Shown one piece after another: positions 34,540 to 46,874 of a stretch of 64,000 nt of DNA (within the stretch, counting starts at the first letter, position 1; every line of letters starts with the position of its first letter). Position numbers and translations under genes: made by a program. The stretch covers positions 15,332,844 to 15,396,843 of the forward strand of contig OX421496.1 of assembly GCA_949126835.1 (NCBI GenBank), given 5' to 3'. A model generated the notes under the pieces. It made no database searches. It had not been told where the DNA came from and saw nothing but the letters and a program-made list of their open reading frames with translations. Source of the stretch: Anisus vortex (Eukaryota; Mollusca; Gastropoda; Planorbidae).

Positions 34540-35020
34540 TGGGAATTCCCGCATAGTATCTGTGGTCGAGTAGTCCGCTCAAATCACCGCTATTCTTCGG
34601 GATATCCACTGGCTCCCCGTGCAGAAGCGAATTGAATAAAAGCTTCTTTCCCCGACGTTCAGCTGCTTGGATGGCACTGCACCTTGCTATCTTCAGAACC
34701 TTCTGAAAGAATGTGCCCCATCAAGAGATCTGCGTTCAAGTGCACAGTCGTTGCTCAAGGCTCCCAGTCTTATTGGACATAGGAAAAAAACTTTTGTAGT
34801 GCGCACCTTTGAGTCAGTGGCGCCAGTATTGTGGAACAACTTACCTCTTGCAATAAAGCATACTGAATCAAGGTCATTTAAAAAAAACTTAAAGACATAT
34901 TATTTTATCTGTTTAATTAGTCATTGTCTAATCGTGTTCTTGTAATCATGTCAAAACAGCGCACTGAGCATGGATAGATGCGCTATAGAAATAGTCATTA
35001 TTATTATTATTATTATATAT
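34540..35020 (+). mobile_element. LINE 3' end (CR1/L2-like) with readable C-terminus
   Basis: Degraded TAILRDIHWLPVQKRIE precedes an open stretch (34667-34945) with MDGTAPCYLQNLL, RDLRSSAQSLL, GHRKKTF, RTFESVAPVLWNNLP and FKKNLKTY, then GCGCACTGAGCATGG, GCGCTATAGAAAT and a TTATTATTA tail. Confidence 0.8.
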
Positions 35021-36303
35021 ATATTACTAGAATAATTTCTTGACAACAAAATTCAAATGTTGATAACTATTAATGTGTAAGTTGAGTAATGAAATTGTGT
35101 ATTAGCTATGAATGGATTTTTTTTTTAAAGCTGATAATAACAAACAGGTTAAATTTTTATTAAATATAAACAATTTAATGATTTTCTCTATTACGCTCCT
35201 TTTCTTTTGGTCTTGGTCTTGCTACGGCACTAAATAAATTGTTTTATAAAAATAATATAGTTGATCAGTTTGACTTTCACGCTGTTGGCACGCTAAATGA
35301 TTCAAAATAATTGTAATAAATTTAATTGTTGAAATGCAATTTAAACAAGAAAACCATAAAAACAAAGTTTTTATTATACTCCCTTTATTTGCAAACTAAG
35401 TTTACCATCATGTAATTAAATAATTGATTGACTACTGCAAATGAAACGTACAGAAAAATATCTGTGTCGCAAATCTCAAAAATATCTCCTTACTCCGAAT
35501 GAATTGTTCTAAAAATAATCTTAGCGCATAATTTTTTTTTTCTAGCTTTGCGCCGAAAAACTATAAAAAAGTTGCACAGGCATTTTTAAAGTGAAACCAA
35601 AATTTTTCTTATACTTTCCTTTTAAGAAATGAATATTATCATAAGTGTAGTATTATTAAGTTGTTTTAACTGAAAATTTGATAGGGTGTATTATTAGTCG
35701 GTGCAAGTCTGTTGTCCAAATTTCAGCTCGATCGGACCACGGGAAGTGGTCAAAAAATCGAAGCCAATTTTTGCACCATTGCAGACAGACAGACAGACAG
35801 ACAGAAAATGCAACTTAAAATAAAGGGAGTAAAAAAAAAATTGAAACTGCACAAATTGCTCTTCGTGACTTTTTAAAATAATTAATTTTTTTTTTCCCGA
35901 AAAGGCCCTTTTTTCTCGAAAATGGTCGTTACGGGAGCGCCCGCTCCCTCTGCTCCCCCACTGGCTACGCTACTGCTTGACACCCCCCCCCCTCTCTTTT
36001 CAAATACTTAGACCTAGACATGGAAGCGGATAAAAATAAATAAATACCTATACACTAACTACAAAACGACACTTTTTTTTACACCCTAGCTAAATTGAAA
36101 ACGACACACAGTCTCCGGAGACAAACACTGACAACCCTTACTGGCCTACTAACACATCACTTTTGTTACACTACTTGACACGCTTAAAATACCTACGGCA
36201 GACCTCTAGCTAGTACATCCACTACTGCCCACTATAGTGATGCCTCGCATGACTGGTCCCTATATGGACAAACCTTAGAACTCCCATAAATAAATACACT
36301 GGA

Positions 36304-36515
36304 CAATGGATCGACAGCCTATGGAACGCGTGCCAAACTTGGCACGCAAAACAATTTTCAATGGCACGCGGAAGACTCTTAAAAAAAAACAACTGTCCAT
36401 TCATCTTCTAAAAGAAATTGAGTGCTAAAGCAGTTGGATTTTTAGTCTGTTGGCACGCTGAATGATTTAGAAATCCCAATTTGACACACTATCATTAAAA
36501 AGTTGCCAACCCCTG
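36304..36515. mobile_element. hAT MITE, GGGGTCGGCAACC family, degenerate
   Basis: The right end AAGTTGCCAACCCCTG and the interior CGTGCCAAACTTGGCACGC and ATGGCACGCGGAAG match the family. Flanks CACTGGAC and CACTAGAC agree at 7 of 8. The left end is worn. Confidence 0.6.
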
Positions 36516-37550
36516 CACTAGACTTAAGAGTAAATGAAACTTTTGTTCAGAAATCTACTTAAAACTAACAAGAACGATCCATTGCAAGACAAAACTTTTT
36601 ATATTAGCTATTTTTAGACACACTAGCCGGCGCGTAACGAACGGATGATACACAACGTCTGGACACGATGAAACCCAACAAAAGATTTCGTGCTTGGTCG
36701 GGTCTTGTACCATACGGTGGGCCGGTTGCCAAGACGTGCGCGGGGTGAACTCTGGAACACACCGAGAGTCCGCCTTTAACTCCCCCCCTAACTTTAAACT
36801 TTGTAATCATGTACAAACTTCTTTTTTTGACTACCATTAGACTAATATCTAGATAGAAGTTAGGTCTACATTGTATCCTTAACACAAGAATGCTTTGTTT
36901 GCACAAGACTTACCCTATCCATCAACTAGAGATGAGTGTTTCGTAAATATGTAGCGTAATAAATTGTTTCATATAAAATCAAGATCGAAGATAAGTTAAA
37001 ACTTGTTATCGGTTATTAAAAGTAAAAGATATGCACAGCTGTGAATTTCCTGTTGGAAACACACTCGCGTCGTATTTTTTTGTTATTAGGGCGAGGGTGT
37101 ATGCATTTCCTTAAAAGCTGTAGATCCATTAGGCGAATTTCTGAATGTTATGCTATATTGAATCATCGTTGTAAATTATAAGCATAATCTCTGATATTGT
37201 AAATATTCCCGAGTGAATTTAAATGCGGACCAAACAGTTTGTCATGGACCTATTTTTATAATTAAAAAATAATCTTGCAAAAAGACCTAAGCTTATTAGA
37301 TGAATTATAAAAACAAAAAAAAAGATTGGAATAACAGGGTCTAACCTATGCATCTAGAACTAGAAAACGTTAAAACAAGAGTTACACCTTCCATTATGCC
37401 TTCAAAAGAAATATTCGAAACGGGTAAGAGTAGCACCAATAGGCCTAATCAAACCACTAAACCTAGAGACTCTAGGGGAGAGAGTGGTTAAGAACAATGT
37501 AGTAATAATACATAAAGCATTCATTTTTAACTTAGAAATACCACATTACT
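36516..37550. other. intergenic, one GC-richer island, no gene recognised
   Basis: 36620-36780 is GC-richer than its surroundings and open on the minus strand for about 100 codons, but the peptide shows no known motif. The rest is AT-rich. Confidence 0.35.
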
Positions 37551-37554
37551 CAGA

Positions 37555-37670
37555 AAGACAAAGGGATAAAATCAAGTTTTCTAATTCCATATGCAAGAAC
37601 AAATGCTTATAAAGTATCTTTCTTCCAGAGTTGCATCCGGGCATATAAGTTGAGGTAGTCTGAACAAACC
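37555..37670 (+). mobile_element. small LINE C-terminal fragment
   Basis: Translates, with breaks, to a block like IPYARTNAYKxSFFPR, typical of the C-terminus of LINE reverse transcriptases. A related fragment lies at 46775-46860. Confidence 0.45.
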
Positions 37671-37999
37671 AGTAATATCAACACATCATTAAAAAAACAA
37701 ACTCTAATCAAATTGAAGGACTGGATTTGAATCACGAATAAGCATAGGACTCAATAATCTCTGCATAGAACCATCATCTTTAACCTGTGAAACGAGGTCC
37801 GTTAAATCAACTGCAGGAAATAAAATAAAAACTTATTTAGGCCTACCTGATAAGAAAAGCCACGAATTGCATAAATATTTTTATGCAGTTCAAAAGTATT
37901 TATTTGATGTATATCTATGTCGAATTTTCTTTTGTTACGTCCTTAATTTTTTTTTTTTTTAAAGCTATAATCTATAGAAGAATCCACAGCAACCTTGAG

Positions 38000-38165
38000 G
38001 AGATGAGATAGCGGGCTTATCGTCTGCTCCTGCTTATGTCACCAATGGTGAAGTTCAAACAGCCAAGGCAAAGTTTATTTGGCAAGTACATGACTATCAC
38101 GCTGTCCTCAAGATTTTTGTTCAAAGTACACCGTACGGTCATGACAAGTTTACTTCCAGAAGACA
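38000..38165 (+). other. possible unidentified exon
   Basis: The plus strand is open for about 50 codons with a protein-like composition (AKAKFIWQVHDYHAV, STPYGHDKF). No clear splice acceptor precedes it (a TGA lies just upstream) and I recognise no family. The minus strand is also open here. It could be part of an unknown repeat. Confidence 0.2.
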
Positions 38166-38440
38166 ACCAAACCATGATATTGAAATAACTTAACAAAAAA
38201 AGTGACTTCACTATTTAAAGAAAGCCTTTTCCCTTTTTGCTATAAGTTTTTCAAAGGCTTTTATTTGATGTATTTTATATCGCTTTTAAACACATATCTT
38301 CACTTATTATTTGCAATTAGTTAATTGGTGTTGGTAGACCTACAGTTGTCCTTCCTTTTTTCCCTGCTAGCGCTTAATGCGTTTATTTGTTAACCACATT
38401 TTCAATTTTCAGAAACTCTACATAAAATTGTGGACATTTA

Positions 38441-38560
38441 TCTTATCTTATACATTACAGACGCTCCTACGCTCCTTCTATAAAGAAGATTATTGCGTCC
38501 TACGTTCATCCGAGGTCCGAGTCTAGTTTTCCATTTTTATTAATGTTAAGTTACTGGTTA
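38441..38560. repeat. interspersed repeat, copy 2 (ATTACAGACGCTCC family)
   Basis: Same order of blocks as 24512, with an internal duplication of CTCCTACG and a slightly shorter end. Confidence 0.75.
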
Positions 38561-39466
38561 GCAGCGCATGTGATTGTAGATGTTTATAGTTTGTTCCTTG
38601 TCATTTTAGTTATTTATTGACATTTGTATGTGGTTATAGTCTGTGTATAAATATCTGGAATGGTTTGAATGGTTTCGCAAAACCACGCGTCTGATAGGCT
38701 TACTGTATATATTAGAAACGTGTTCTTTTGATATTTCTATGTGTTCATTGTTAACTGTAAAGGCTAGGCCTACTTAAAAGGTGTTTTATCAAAACTATTT
38801 TGCATTGTATAATTGTTTATATTGCTTTTGTGGTTTTATTTGACTATTTATAGTTAAAATTACACTGTACACTTTATAATAATTGCAGTAGCGTTGTTGT
38901 TTTTTAAATACAGTATTTATAAAATGTAATGACATCGTGCATTAGGACCTAACGGTTTATACGCAAGCCTTACTACTAGGCCTATAGCTCAAATCGTGTG
39001 TAAGTCCTAACATAGTTAAGTAACCGATTCAAATTTTCAGACACATTTCATTATGTTTATTTTGAGTTACAAATGACTTACCAACAATGCCCCTAACACA
39101 TATTTATAGATAACATCTACCAGAAATAGAGCGGTTAATTAGAACTATTTCAACTTCTCGATTCCACCCAAATTAAAAGAAAATAATTTTAGTCTTAACT
39201 AAACCCAGAATCGAACAAATGAATCATATCACAGCATCTATATGTTTGTATCAATAAAGTAAGCTTATCTTATCAGCAAAATTAAATCATTAAAGAATAA
39301 CTTACCTGCTTTTTTTTTTATAGACAACACAGCAGCTATCGTAAACCTATAAACCTGTCACTATTAACAATTTTCTAACAAAACCACACCTTAACACTTA
39401 TGTTATAGATGTATTAATTTTAAGTAATGTTTTAGTTAACTCCAGAAAATGTAAACTCAAGAGCAG

Positions 39467-39634
39467 ATGACTTCCACGACTTTAGAAGATGTATCGTTTC
39501 CCCCTAATCTCAGTAATCAGTCCCTTTTAAAGGGGTCGTGGGAATTCGCTCAACATTTTCGGGGTTCTTCTGCCAGGTTTCTCAGTCTGGACGATTGGCT
39601 GCCAATGTCAAGTGCGGAAAGCCGGTATTCCTAG
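39467..39634 (+). CDS. candidate small ORF or terminal exon, 55 codons
   Basis: ATG at 39467 opens 55 codons ending at TAG 39632-39634. The peptide starts MTSTTLEDVSFPP and ends LDDWLPMSSAESRYS, with a balanced composition unlike random AT-rich frames. AATAAA-like signals follow near 39875 and 39920. It could be the last exon of a gene whose other exons I cannot see, or chance. Function unknown. Confidence 0.3.
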   Translation: MTSTTLEDVSFPPNLSNQSLLKGSWEFAQHFRGSSARFLSLDDWLPMSSAESRYS

Positions 39635-40009
39635 TAATCACAATCGATAGCGTCTCAAATCCTGTGGCTTGTGACAACGATTTGGGACATCCTTGTGAAA
39701 GGACTTTTTTTCTGAGGCATTTTACTGAGTGCTGGGCTGGGTTCATTTGATTTAGAAACAGATTACAAAGAACGTGTGATATTATTTTAATGCAATATTG
39801 CGCGTTGACATCACAGAAAATGTGAGAAAATACTAATTTTGCTACTATTGTCGAGTCGAATAAGTACAATCAAAATAAAGCTGCTATATTTTATTGTGTG
39901 AAAGGTGTTACTATTTCAATAAAATTGTGTAATTGTAGAACGAATGATATATTGCATTGTTGTAATGAACTTGTAAATAAACTTTGTCATGGTAAAAAAT
40001 GGCCTAATG

Positions 40010-41652
40010 CATGGTTCGGCAACCTAAGGCACGCGTGCCAAACTTGGCACGCAGAGCGATTTTCAATGGCATAAATCTGGAAGATAGCTGCTTAGGAAAG
40101 TCATCTGCTATTCTTAACTACCAGGCAGGCATTCGCTCTTTTACTTTCAGCTTTTGGTTCAACTTACACGACTTGTGAACAGATTTTATCGCATATGAAA
40201 GCTGTTTTAAGCATACAAAAAGGTCACCTTCACATGACCTTTCATTAATTGATATAGACTATAAGACCAGGGGTCGGGAACCTTTTGGTCTGAGAGAGCC
40301 ATGGACACAACATATTTTGAAAAGTAATTCTGTGAGAGCCATACATTATGTTTAAAACTAAAAATTCAAGTAAATGTGTGCATTTTGTGTACTTTCAACA
40401 CTAAAAGTACAATAATTATGTCTCTGGATTCTTCTGATGCTGAGCTGCAGTAGACTTTAGCTCATTTGTAGAATGAAATATTGATATGCAATTAATATGT
40501 AGATCAAAAAGTATAAAAAAAATATTTTTTTAAAATCGAACATTTGTCTGCGAGCCAGATGCAGCCATAAAAAGAGCCACATATGGCTCGCGAGCCATGG
40601 GTTTTCGACCCCTGCTATAGACTAATTACATTTAAATTGTTTTTATGCCTTTCTTCTTTAATAAAAAATATATATAGGCCTAAGTAACTCTGAAACAATT
40701 TTGTTTGTAATATTAATTTAAAAAATATTAATAAAGTAAATTTAATAAATATAGCACTATATTATGTAATTTGTGTAAATATAATTATTAATGTTTCAAA
40801 TATAAACGGCTTAAATTAATGCAGAAAATGTTTATTTACAACTGTTTAACGTAAATTATTTATTCCTCTAATAATAAAATATTGTAATGAATACCGGAAT
40901 GTTGGATTTATATAAAGAAATAATAATTAGTCAGTAATATTTGTTAGATTACAAAACATAACTTTAATGGCATCACTATTGAATCAAATGTGAAAACGTT
41001 ATCTTTATTAAAGGGAGATAATAAACCCGTTTTATTTGAGCCAATATTTCTAATATGTTTCTTTTTTTTTCTTTTATAATAGAAAAGTAAAAAACAATTT
41101 ATAACTTTGAAATTATCAAACTGTCAAAAGTATTTGAAAATTATATAACTGTTATATGAATAAATATTTACATGTATACTTTCAAACATTACATTAACTA
41201 CTTAGTTTGTATGATTACTACTTATTCATTCATCTGAAATATAATCAATCGCATCAGTGCAATAAACTCAGTTTTCTTAGATAAAAAATATAATTAACAT
41301 TTGCAGGTTTAATAATAAACAATATGACAAACAAATGATATTGTTTCGACAATAATTACCATAAATGTGATCAGTTTAGTAATAAAATAGTGTATTTGAT
41401 AATACTTGATATAAATACTAATAAAAAGGATGATAATCACAAAAACATTAATTAAATATAACGCTTAAACTAAAACGCTTTAACGATTTACTCTATAAAT
41501 AATCTCATTTGCTATTGGACTTGGTCTTGCTACGGAGTTCAATAAATTGTTCTATATAAATAATATTTAAAAACTATATTAGAGTAGGTTTACTTTTAGG
41601 CTGTTCAGTGTTGGCACGCTGAATGATTTAGACAAAAGGTTGCCGATCCTTG
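40010..41652. mobile_element. hAT element, TCGGCAACC family, with nested MITE
   Basis: 1,643 bp flanked by a perfect 8-bp duplication GCCTAATG (40002-40009 and 41653-41660). Ends are CATGGTTCGGCAACCT and, inverted, CAAGGATCGGCAACC. The interior has GGCACGCGTGCCAAACTTGG near the left end and GTTGGCACGCTGAATGATTT near the right. No coding sequence was found; it resembles 43668-45420 in its AT-rich interior. Confidence 0.85.
40268..40614. mobile_element. hAT MITE, GGGTCGGGAACC family, nested
   Basis: 347 bp. Ends are CAGGGGTCGGGAACC and, inverted, CAGGGGTCGAAAACCC. GAGAGCCATGG and its inverse GAGCCATGG lie just inside. Flanks CTATAAGAC and CTATAGAC differ by one base insertion. It has interrupted the element at 40010-41652. 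Confidence 0.8.
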
Positions 41653-41660
41653 GCCTAATG

Positions 41661-43110
41661 CATAATAAAAATAATATAGAATACTTGGGCTCGCTTTATC
41701 ATTTTCATGCACATCTACTACATTAAACCAGAACTGTAAAGTAGATATAGTGCCAGAGGGAGCCAGTTTAAGTAAGTCAAAGAAAATTCCATTTGTCTGA
41801 CTTGGAAAGAACTGTAAAGAACTTTTTGTCTGATTTTTTTAAATATTACTGGAGAGAAGTGCTCTAGTAGTGGCAGAGTTGCCAATCCGACTCAAATGTA
41901 GCCTAATGAAGACCTGTTTCCAGGTTGGGATAGGAAAGTTAGCTGATAACAATCTTCTTGTAGGCCTACTCCTGAAACGAATGACCTCTTCTTAGTCTTA
42001 AAAAATGACCTTTTACTAAAATATTTACAATGGACCTTTTGCTTTGCTCAAATGACGTGTCTAGCTTTTTTTTTTTAACTAACTAGGTCTACTTTTTTGT
42101 TATTGTTTATTAATGTCTGGATAAATTTTCCCCACCTGGCTTGCATATCTGAACCCATGAACTCGGTGATCAGTGAGGTTGCGAACTTTGCACGTGTCCA
42201 TAAAGATTTTTTTTGTGGCTTAGACCGCTCAAAAGTCTGGCCACGTTGTCAAACAAGTAGATGGCGACAAGAAGAAGTTAAAGCATCCCCGTCAAGCCAA
42301 CGAAGAACGAACGACAAACTTCATCGACGTGCAAGTGAGAAAGACGAAAAAAAAATGTGTTTGTGTGTTTAAGAAAACAAGTGGCGGTGACCGAAGAGAT
42401 TTTGTTGACGAGTGCTGCAAACATACTGTCCAAAATCAACCTGCTCGTTGGGGGAAATGGGATGGGGAACGCTTCAAAAGAAATGGCTGCAGGAGGAGGG
42501 GGGAGATGAGCGGAAGAGAGAAAAGGGAGAGAAATCACTTTACACATTTCGTAACTCGAGAAGTGCTTTTTTTTTATTCGAGGTTATCGGTGCATTGCCT
42601 CCTCCCCCTCCCCACTTCCCCCTTTTACCACCTATCGTCCCATTTTTTCGCCCATACTCCAGGCCTAGTTGTTCTTGTCGACCCTGTTTTCGACTAAGCC
42701 AGGATATAAATAAAGGACTAAATTGGCCAGATCTTATTCAGTCAATTAAAAAAATCATTTTTAAAAAATCCGATTTTCCATGAGCAGTTAAGGCTATTAT
42801 AAGCTTAAATTGAAAATCCATGAATCAACATAAGTCTTGGGCCGACACATAGAATAGTGTGTCCCATGTCCCATATCTATAGGCCTATTTTTATTGTCTG
42901 TGGAAAATTGTATTGTCACATAGGATACTAGGGCTAAATCTTTGGTTGCGGACAAGCAAACTTTGTAACCTCTCTGTCTACCGGTCTACCGTATTAGTTT
43001 GGTAGACTGATACTTTAAAAAAAATAATATTTTTAACCATAGAGGCTTATTCGAGACTTCACCAGGATTTGAACACAGGACACAGGACATTCGGTACGCC
43101 AGTCGAACAC
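41661..43110. other. intergenic; TATA-like word, no recognised gene
   Basis: Several overlapping plus-strand frames of 75-123 codons (42097-42783) exist because this stretch is less AT-rich, but none shows a motif. GATATAAATAAAGG at about 42704 looks like a TATA box without an identifiable gene. Confidence 0.35.
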
Positions 43111-43118
43111 GCTGCAGC

Positions 43119-45657
43119 CAGTGGCGTAGCTAGGAGGGGGGGCAGGGGGGACATATGTCCCCGGGCGCCACGCCAGGGGGCGCCAAAATGAGTATTAAAA
43201 CTAATTATTTAATTTTATTTTGATGTTAACTAATGAATCCCAAATACGTTTGTAAGATTGAATTTTGGAGCTCCACAAATATCTTCATTATAAACCAATT
43301 GGCAACCATGATTTTGGCGCCCCCATTAGGGGGCGCCATTCTACTTTTTTAAACAAAGATCAGTTCGGGTTCAAATATTATTCTTCATATACTGAAAGTG
43401 GCATCTGGTTTTAACAATTATATTGGTTGAATAATTTTGAGTCAAATATAGGATTTTACGGTATCTTACTACTTGACTCATCATCTGATCTAGGACACCG
43501 GGAACAGCTTTCTCAAGTCATCAGATTTGTGGATGTGGATTTTCAAACTAAAAAAGTAACCATCAAAGAATCATTTTTAGGTTTTGTTCGGATACATTCC
43601 AAAGACGCAGCAAGGCTTGAAGGAGTTATTGTAAACTATGTCTATTCCAGTCATGTATAGTCTAGATCAGTGGTCACTGGTCGGCAACCTAAGGCACGCG
43701 AGAGGCCTCCGCGAGTTTTTTTTTCTTTTGATAAATAAATCAACAACATTTACCGGTTCTTAATGAGGAAAACTGACTGTTGAAGCCGATGTTTCTGAAT
43801 GACAGTTCTACACATTGAACGCATTTACAAGGAGGGGGTCAAACAGCACTTGAAATGTTAGACCATTGGAATGGATTTGCATATATCTTGAGTGAAATCA
43901 ATTTCATTAAACTATATGTACGCTCCTTTATAAAGGCAAATATTTAGATAGATGGGCTTTTTCTGTAGTACATTGAAGCACTCAAAGCGGAGTTTCTAAA
44001 CAAAGACAAGACTTTCAAATTCATGGACTCATTTTTTCATACCTCAGCAAGCCTAACTGGCTTGATATTACTACAAACTTCTTAGATGTAGATGTCTTTT
44101 TTCTTAAATTAACTGGAGGGATATTGGAGATTTAAAACGCAGCTAGTTGATTTTTAAACATTTAAAAAATGGACATCGAAATGTGCCGATTTGCTGGATA
44201 ATCTGAATGGAAGCTGCTTAGGAAAGTCACAACTGACAGGCATTCGCTCTACTTTCAACTTACACGTGTGAACAGTATTTATTGCACATGAAAGCTGTGT
44301 TAAGAATTCAAAGAGGTCTTTTACAATGCAATAGTCAGAAACACAGAAATGACTAAATATGTATCTGCCATTATAAATTAGCGATCACTCATTAATTATT
44401 GATAAAGACTAATTACATTTAAGAGTTTTTATGCTCATCTTCTATAATTTAACATAAATATAAGTAATTCAAAAACTAATTTTATTTTATCAATTTAATA
44501 AATATAAGAAACTTTTGAATAGTATTACATTATGCAATTGTTGTAATTATTGATGTTTTATTAAAAGATAAACCCCTTAAGGTTAAATGGACAAACAATT
44601 AATGCAGGAAATGTTCATTTGCAACTGTTTACGCTAAATGTAATTTATACCTTAAATAATTAAATCTTGTAATGAATACTTTAATGCTGGATTTATATAA
44701 AGAAAAAATAATTAGTCAAAATTATTTTTTTTATTTTACAAAACATTTTAATTAAAGGGATATAATTAGCCCATATTTTTTGCGCTAATATTTCTAGTTT
44801 TTATGTTGTAGTTTGTTTGTTTTTTAATTATAAAAACTAAATGGCCTGCAACTTAACTTTATGATGACCAAACTGTAAAAAGTCTTTAAAAATTATAGAA
44901 ATATTATATGATTTAAAAAAAAAATATGCACCTTTTTTAAACATTACATTAACTACCAAGTTGGTATGATAACTATGCATCCATTCCGTTTAACGATAGC
45001 ATTACATATATAACTATCACGGTAACATATTAAAGAAAACCTCAGTTAAACAGAACAAAATATAATCTATCTGTTGATAGATCCTTATCTTGATAAACCA
45101 AATGATAATGTTTACAAAATAGTTACCATAAATATGAAAGTTTGATGATGAAATATTGTATTTGGTAAAAATAAAAAATAAAAAGGATGATAATCACAAA
45201 CTTGTTATTTATTTTATTTAACATAAAACGCTTTTTAACTTTAACAATTTTCTCTATAGTTTTCTTTTGATTTTGGCCTTGGTCTTGCTACGGAGTTAAA
45301 TTAATTGTCTTTAAAAAAAAAAAAGTATAATAGAGTATGTTGACTTTTAGGCTGTTGCCACGCTGAATGATTTATAAATCCTAGTTTGGCACACTGTTAG
45401 CAAAAGGTTGCCGACCCCTGGTCTAGATTAATTAGTAAGAGTTATTTTTTTTTTCAAATAAATTATTTACAATCGTATAGAGTATTATTAGTATGTATTC
45501 TATTTCATTAAAATACCAGATGCTTCGAAAATGAACCATATAAACCGTACAATTTGAAAATTATTTTCTTAGTGAGCCCCCAGACTCTGTCGGTCCGAGA
45601 AGGGGCGCAGACTTTGTGTCATGTCCCCGGACGCAGTTGACCCTAGCTACGCCATTG
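43119..45657. mobile_element. hAT element, CAGTGGCGTAGCTAGG ends, perfect target duplication
   Basis: 2,539 bp flanked by perfect GCTGCAGC (43111-43118 and 45658-45665). Ends are CAGTGGCGTAGCTAGG and, inverted, CAATGGCGTAGCTAGGG. Just inside the left end are repeated GGGCGCCA words. No transposase was recognised; the plus frame at 43427-43660 (77 codons) has no known motif. A second hAT lies inside. Confidence 0.9.
43668..45420. mobile_element. hAT element, GGGGTCGGCAACC family, nested, perfect target duplication
   Basis: 1,753 bp flanked by perfect GTCTAGAT (43660-43667 and 45421-45428). Ends are CAGTGGTCACTGGTCGGCAA and, inverted, CAGGGGTCGGCAACC. The AT-rich interior resembles the 40010 element (GGAAAGTCA, AGGCATTCGCTC). 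Confidence 0.9.
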
Positions 45658-45954
45658 GCTGCAGCTCGGCCATCGTGCACCATTTTAGACAATGGAGGCC
45701 CTTAACCCTTCCCGTACCGACTTACTTCTATCTATGCTACCTTCAATTCCGCTATATACGCGCCCGGGACTATAAGGATTAAAATTACGGTTCTGGCTAA
45801 GACATTACACAAAGTGAAATCTCAAATCACCACTAAAGTTGCATTGAGGACTCAACATACCCACTAGATGCGTACGTAGCCAATGGTGGTCGCTCACCAA
45901 ATACCACCTTGACAAGTGTATATAAGACCAATTTAATCAGCTCAATTACAGAAT

Positions 45955-46085
45955 GTAATGCATAATAGTAATAGTTATTTATATAGCGCTTGTATCCATG
46001 CTTTTAAATTTAGCATGCTCAGTGCGCTCTTGAAATAAATTGCAGTGGAAGTTGCATCAGCCACTAGCCAAATATTTTGATTCAT
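45955..46085 (-). mobile_element. LINE 3'-end fragment
   Basis: The minus strand reads GCGCACTGAGCATGCTAAAT, GCATGGATACAAGCGCTATA and a TTACTATTA tail, the shared 3' module. Confidence 0.65.
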
Positions 46086-46774
46086 AAAATATTACAAGCC
46101 GTGTGAACAGCGTATAAGCATTGGGAATCACAGGGATAGACAATTTCTAAACATTATAAAAATTAACGCAATTATCCACACATGCGAGTGGACTATGATC
46201 AATGCACAGGGTTTCCAAGTGCTTCTGTTGTCAGTCTAGGCTGTTATTGGGGGGGGGGGGGGGTTCTTGTTCTTCATTTTTTATTTAATTTAACTTGGAG
46301 ACATTCCAAAAGTTAAAACTGGAAGATGTCGAAGACATGACACGATTGTTTACACACACACACATTGACACAATGCGCTAGCAAAATAGAGCGATATTTG
46401 TCAATCATAGTGCACATCACTGATCTATAAATAGAATAGATCACTGGTGCAAAGAAGAGAAGTATAAATAGCCTACGAATGGTTTCTTTCAATAATAAAT
46501 TCTACAGATAAAAAAAAATAACTGTATAGGCTACTGTTAGTTTAATTCATTAAATAATTTAGGATGATTAATCTACACAACATTTGCCAGTCAGTAAACA
46601 CACAATCAAAACAGAAATTTAGACTCGATATTTTATTCCACCTTTCCCCCGTCAATTGTTTAAAGCAATGATGTCGATCCCAAGAGACTTGTCTCCCTTT
46701 AAACTTCGTACTGCTTCTTTGACCTCGATCAACAGCCCTGTATAATTTGTCTCTCTTTCCTTATCCCTTATGCA

Positions 46775-46860
46775 AGAACAAATGCATATAAGTACTCTTT
46801 CTTCCCGAGTGGCATTCGGGCATGGAACGGGTGTCTCTATTTTTTTTTTACATTCTCACA
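46775..46860 (+). mobile_element. small LINE C-terminal fragment
   Basis: The plus strand encodes ARTNAYKYSFFPRVAFGHG, close to 37555-37670 and typical of LINE C-termini. Confidence 0.45.
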
Positions 46861-46874
46861 CATAACTACTACTA

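Larger units (their letters stand above)
33395..35306. mobile_element. GGGGTCGGCAACC-type hAT fragment nested inside the larger element
   Basis: The left end CAGGGGTCGGCAACCT is intact, and TGGCACGC motifs occur near both sides (33428 and 35285). The right inverted end, expected shortly after GGCACGCTAAATGATT, is missing, so this copy is truncated or rearranged. Confidence 0.6.
33086..35975. mobile_element. hAT element with CAGTGGCGTAGCCAG ends, carrying other insertions
   Basis: 2,890 bp. Ends are CAGTGGCGTAGCCAG and, inverted, CAGTAGCGTAGCCAG. Flanks CTTGACAT (33078-33085) and CTTGACAC (35976-35983) agree at 7 of 8. Inside are an end-truncated GGGGTCGGCAACC element from 33395 and two LINE 3' fragments. 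No transposase frame survives. Near 35784 is a short (CAGA)n tract. Confidence 0.8.

Noticed and set aside
36604..36906. Minus-strand frame of 100 codons
   Set aside because: GC-richer island with no recognisable motif or splice sites; not enough to call a gene.
42097..42783. Overlapping plus and minus frames of 75-123 codons
   Set aside because: No motif, no splice context; several frames are open because the stretch is locally less AT-rich.
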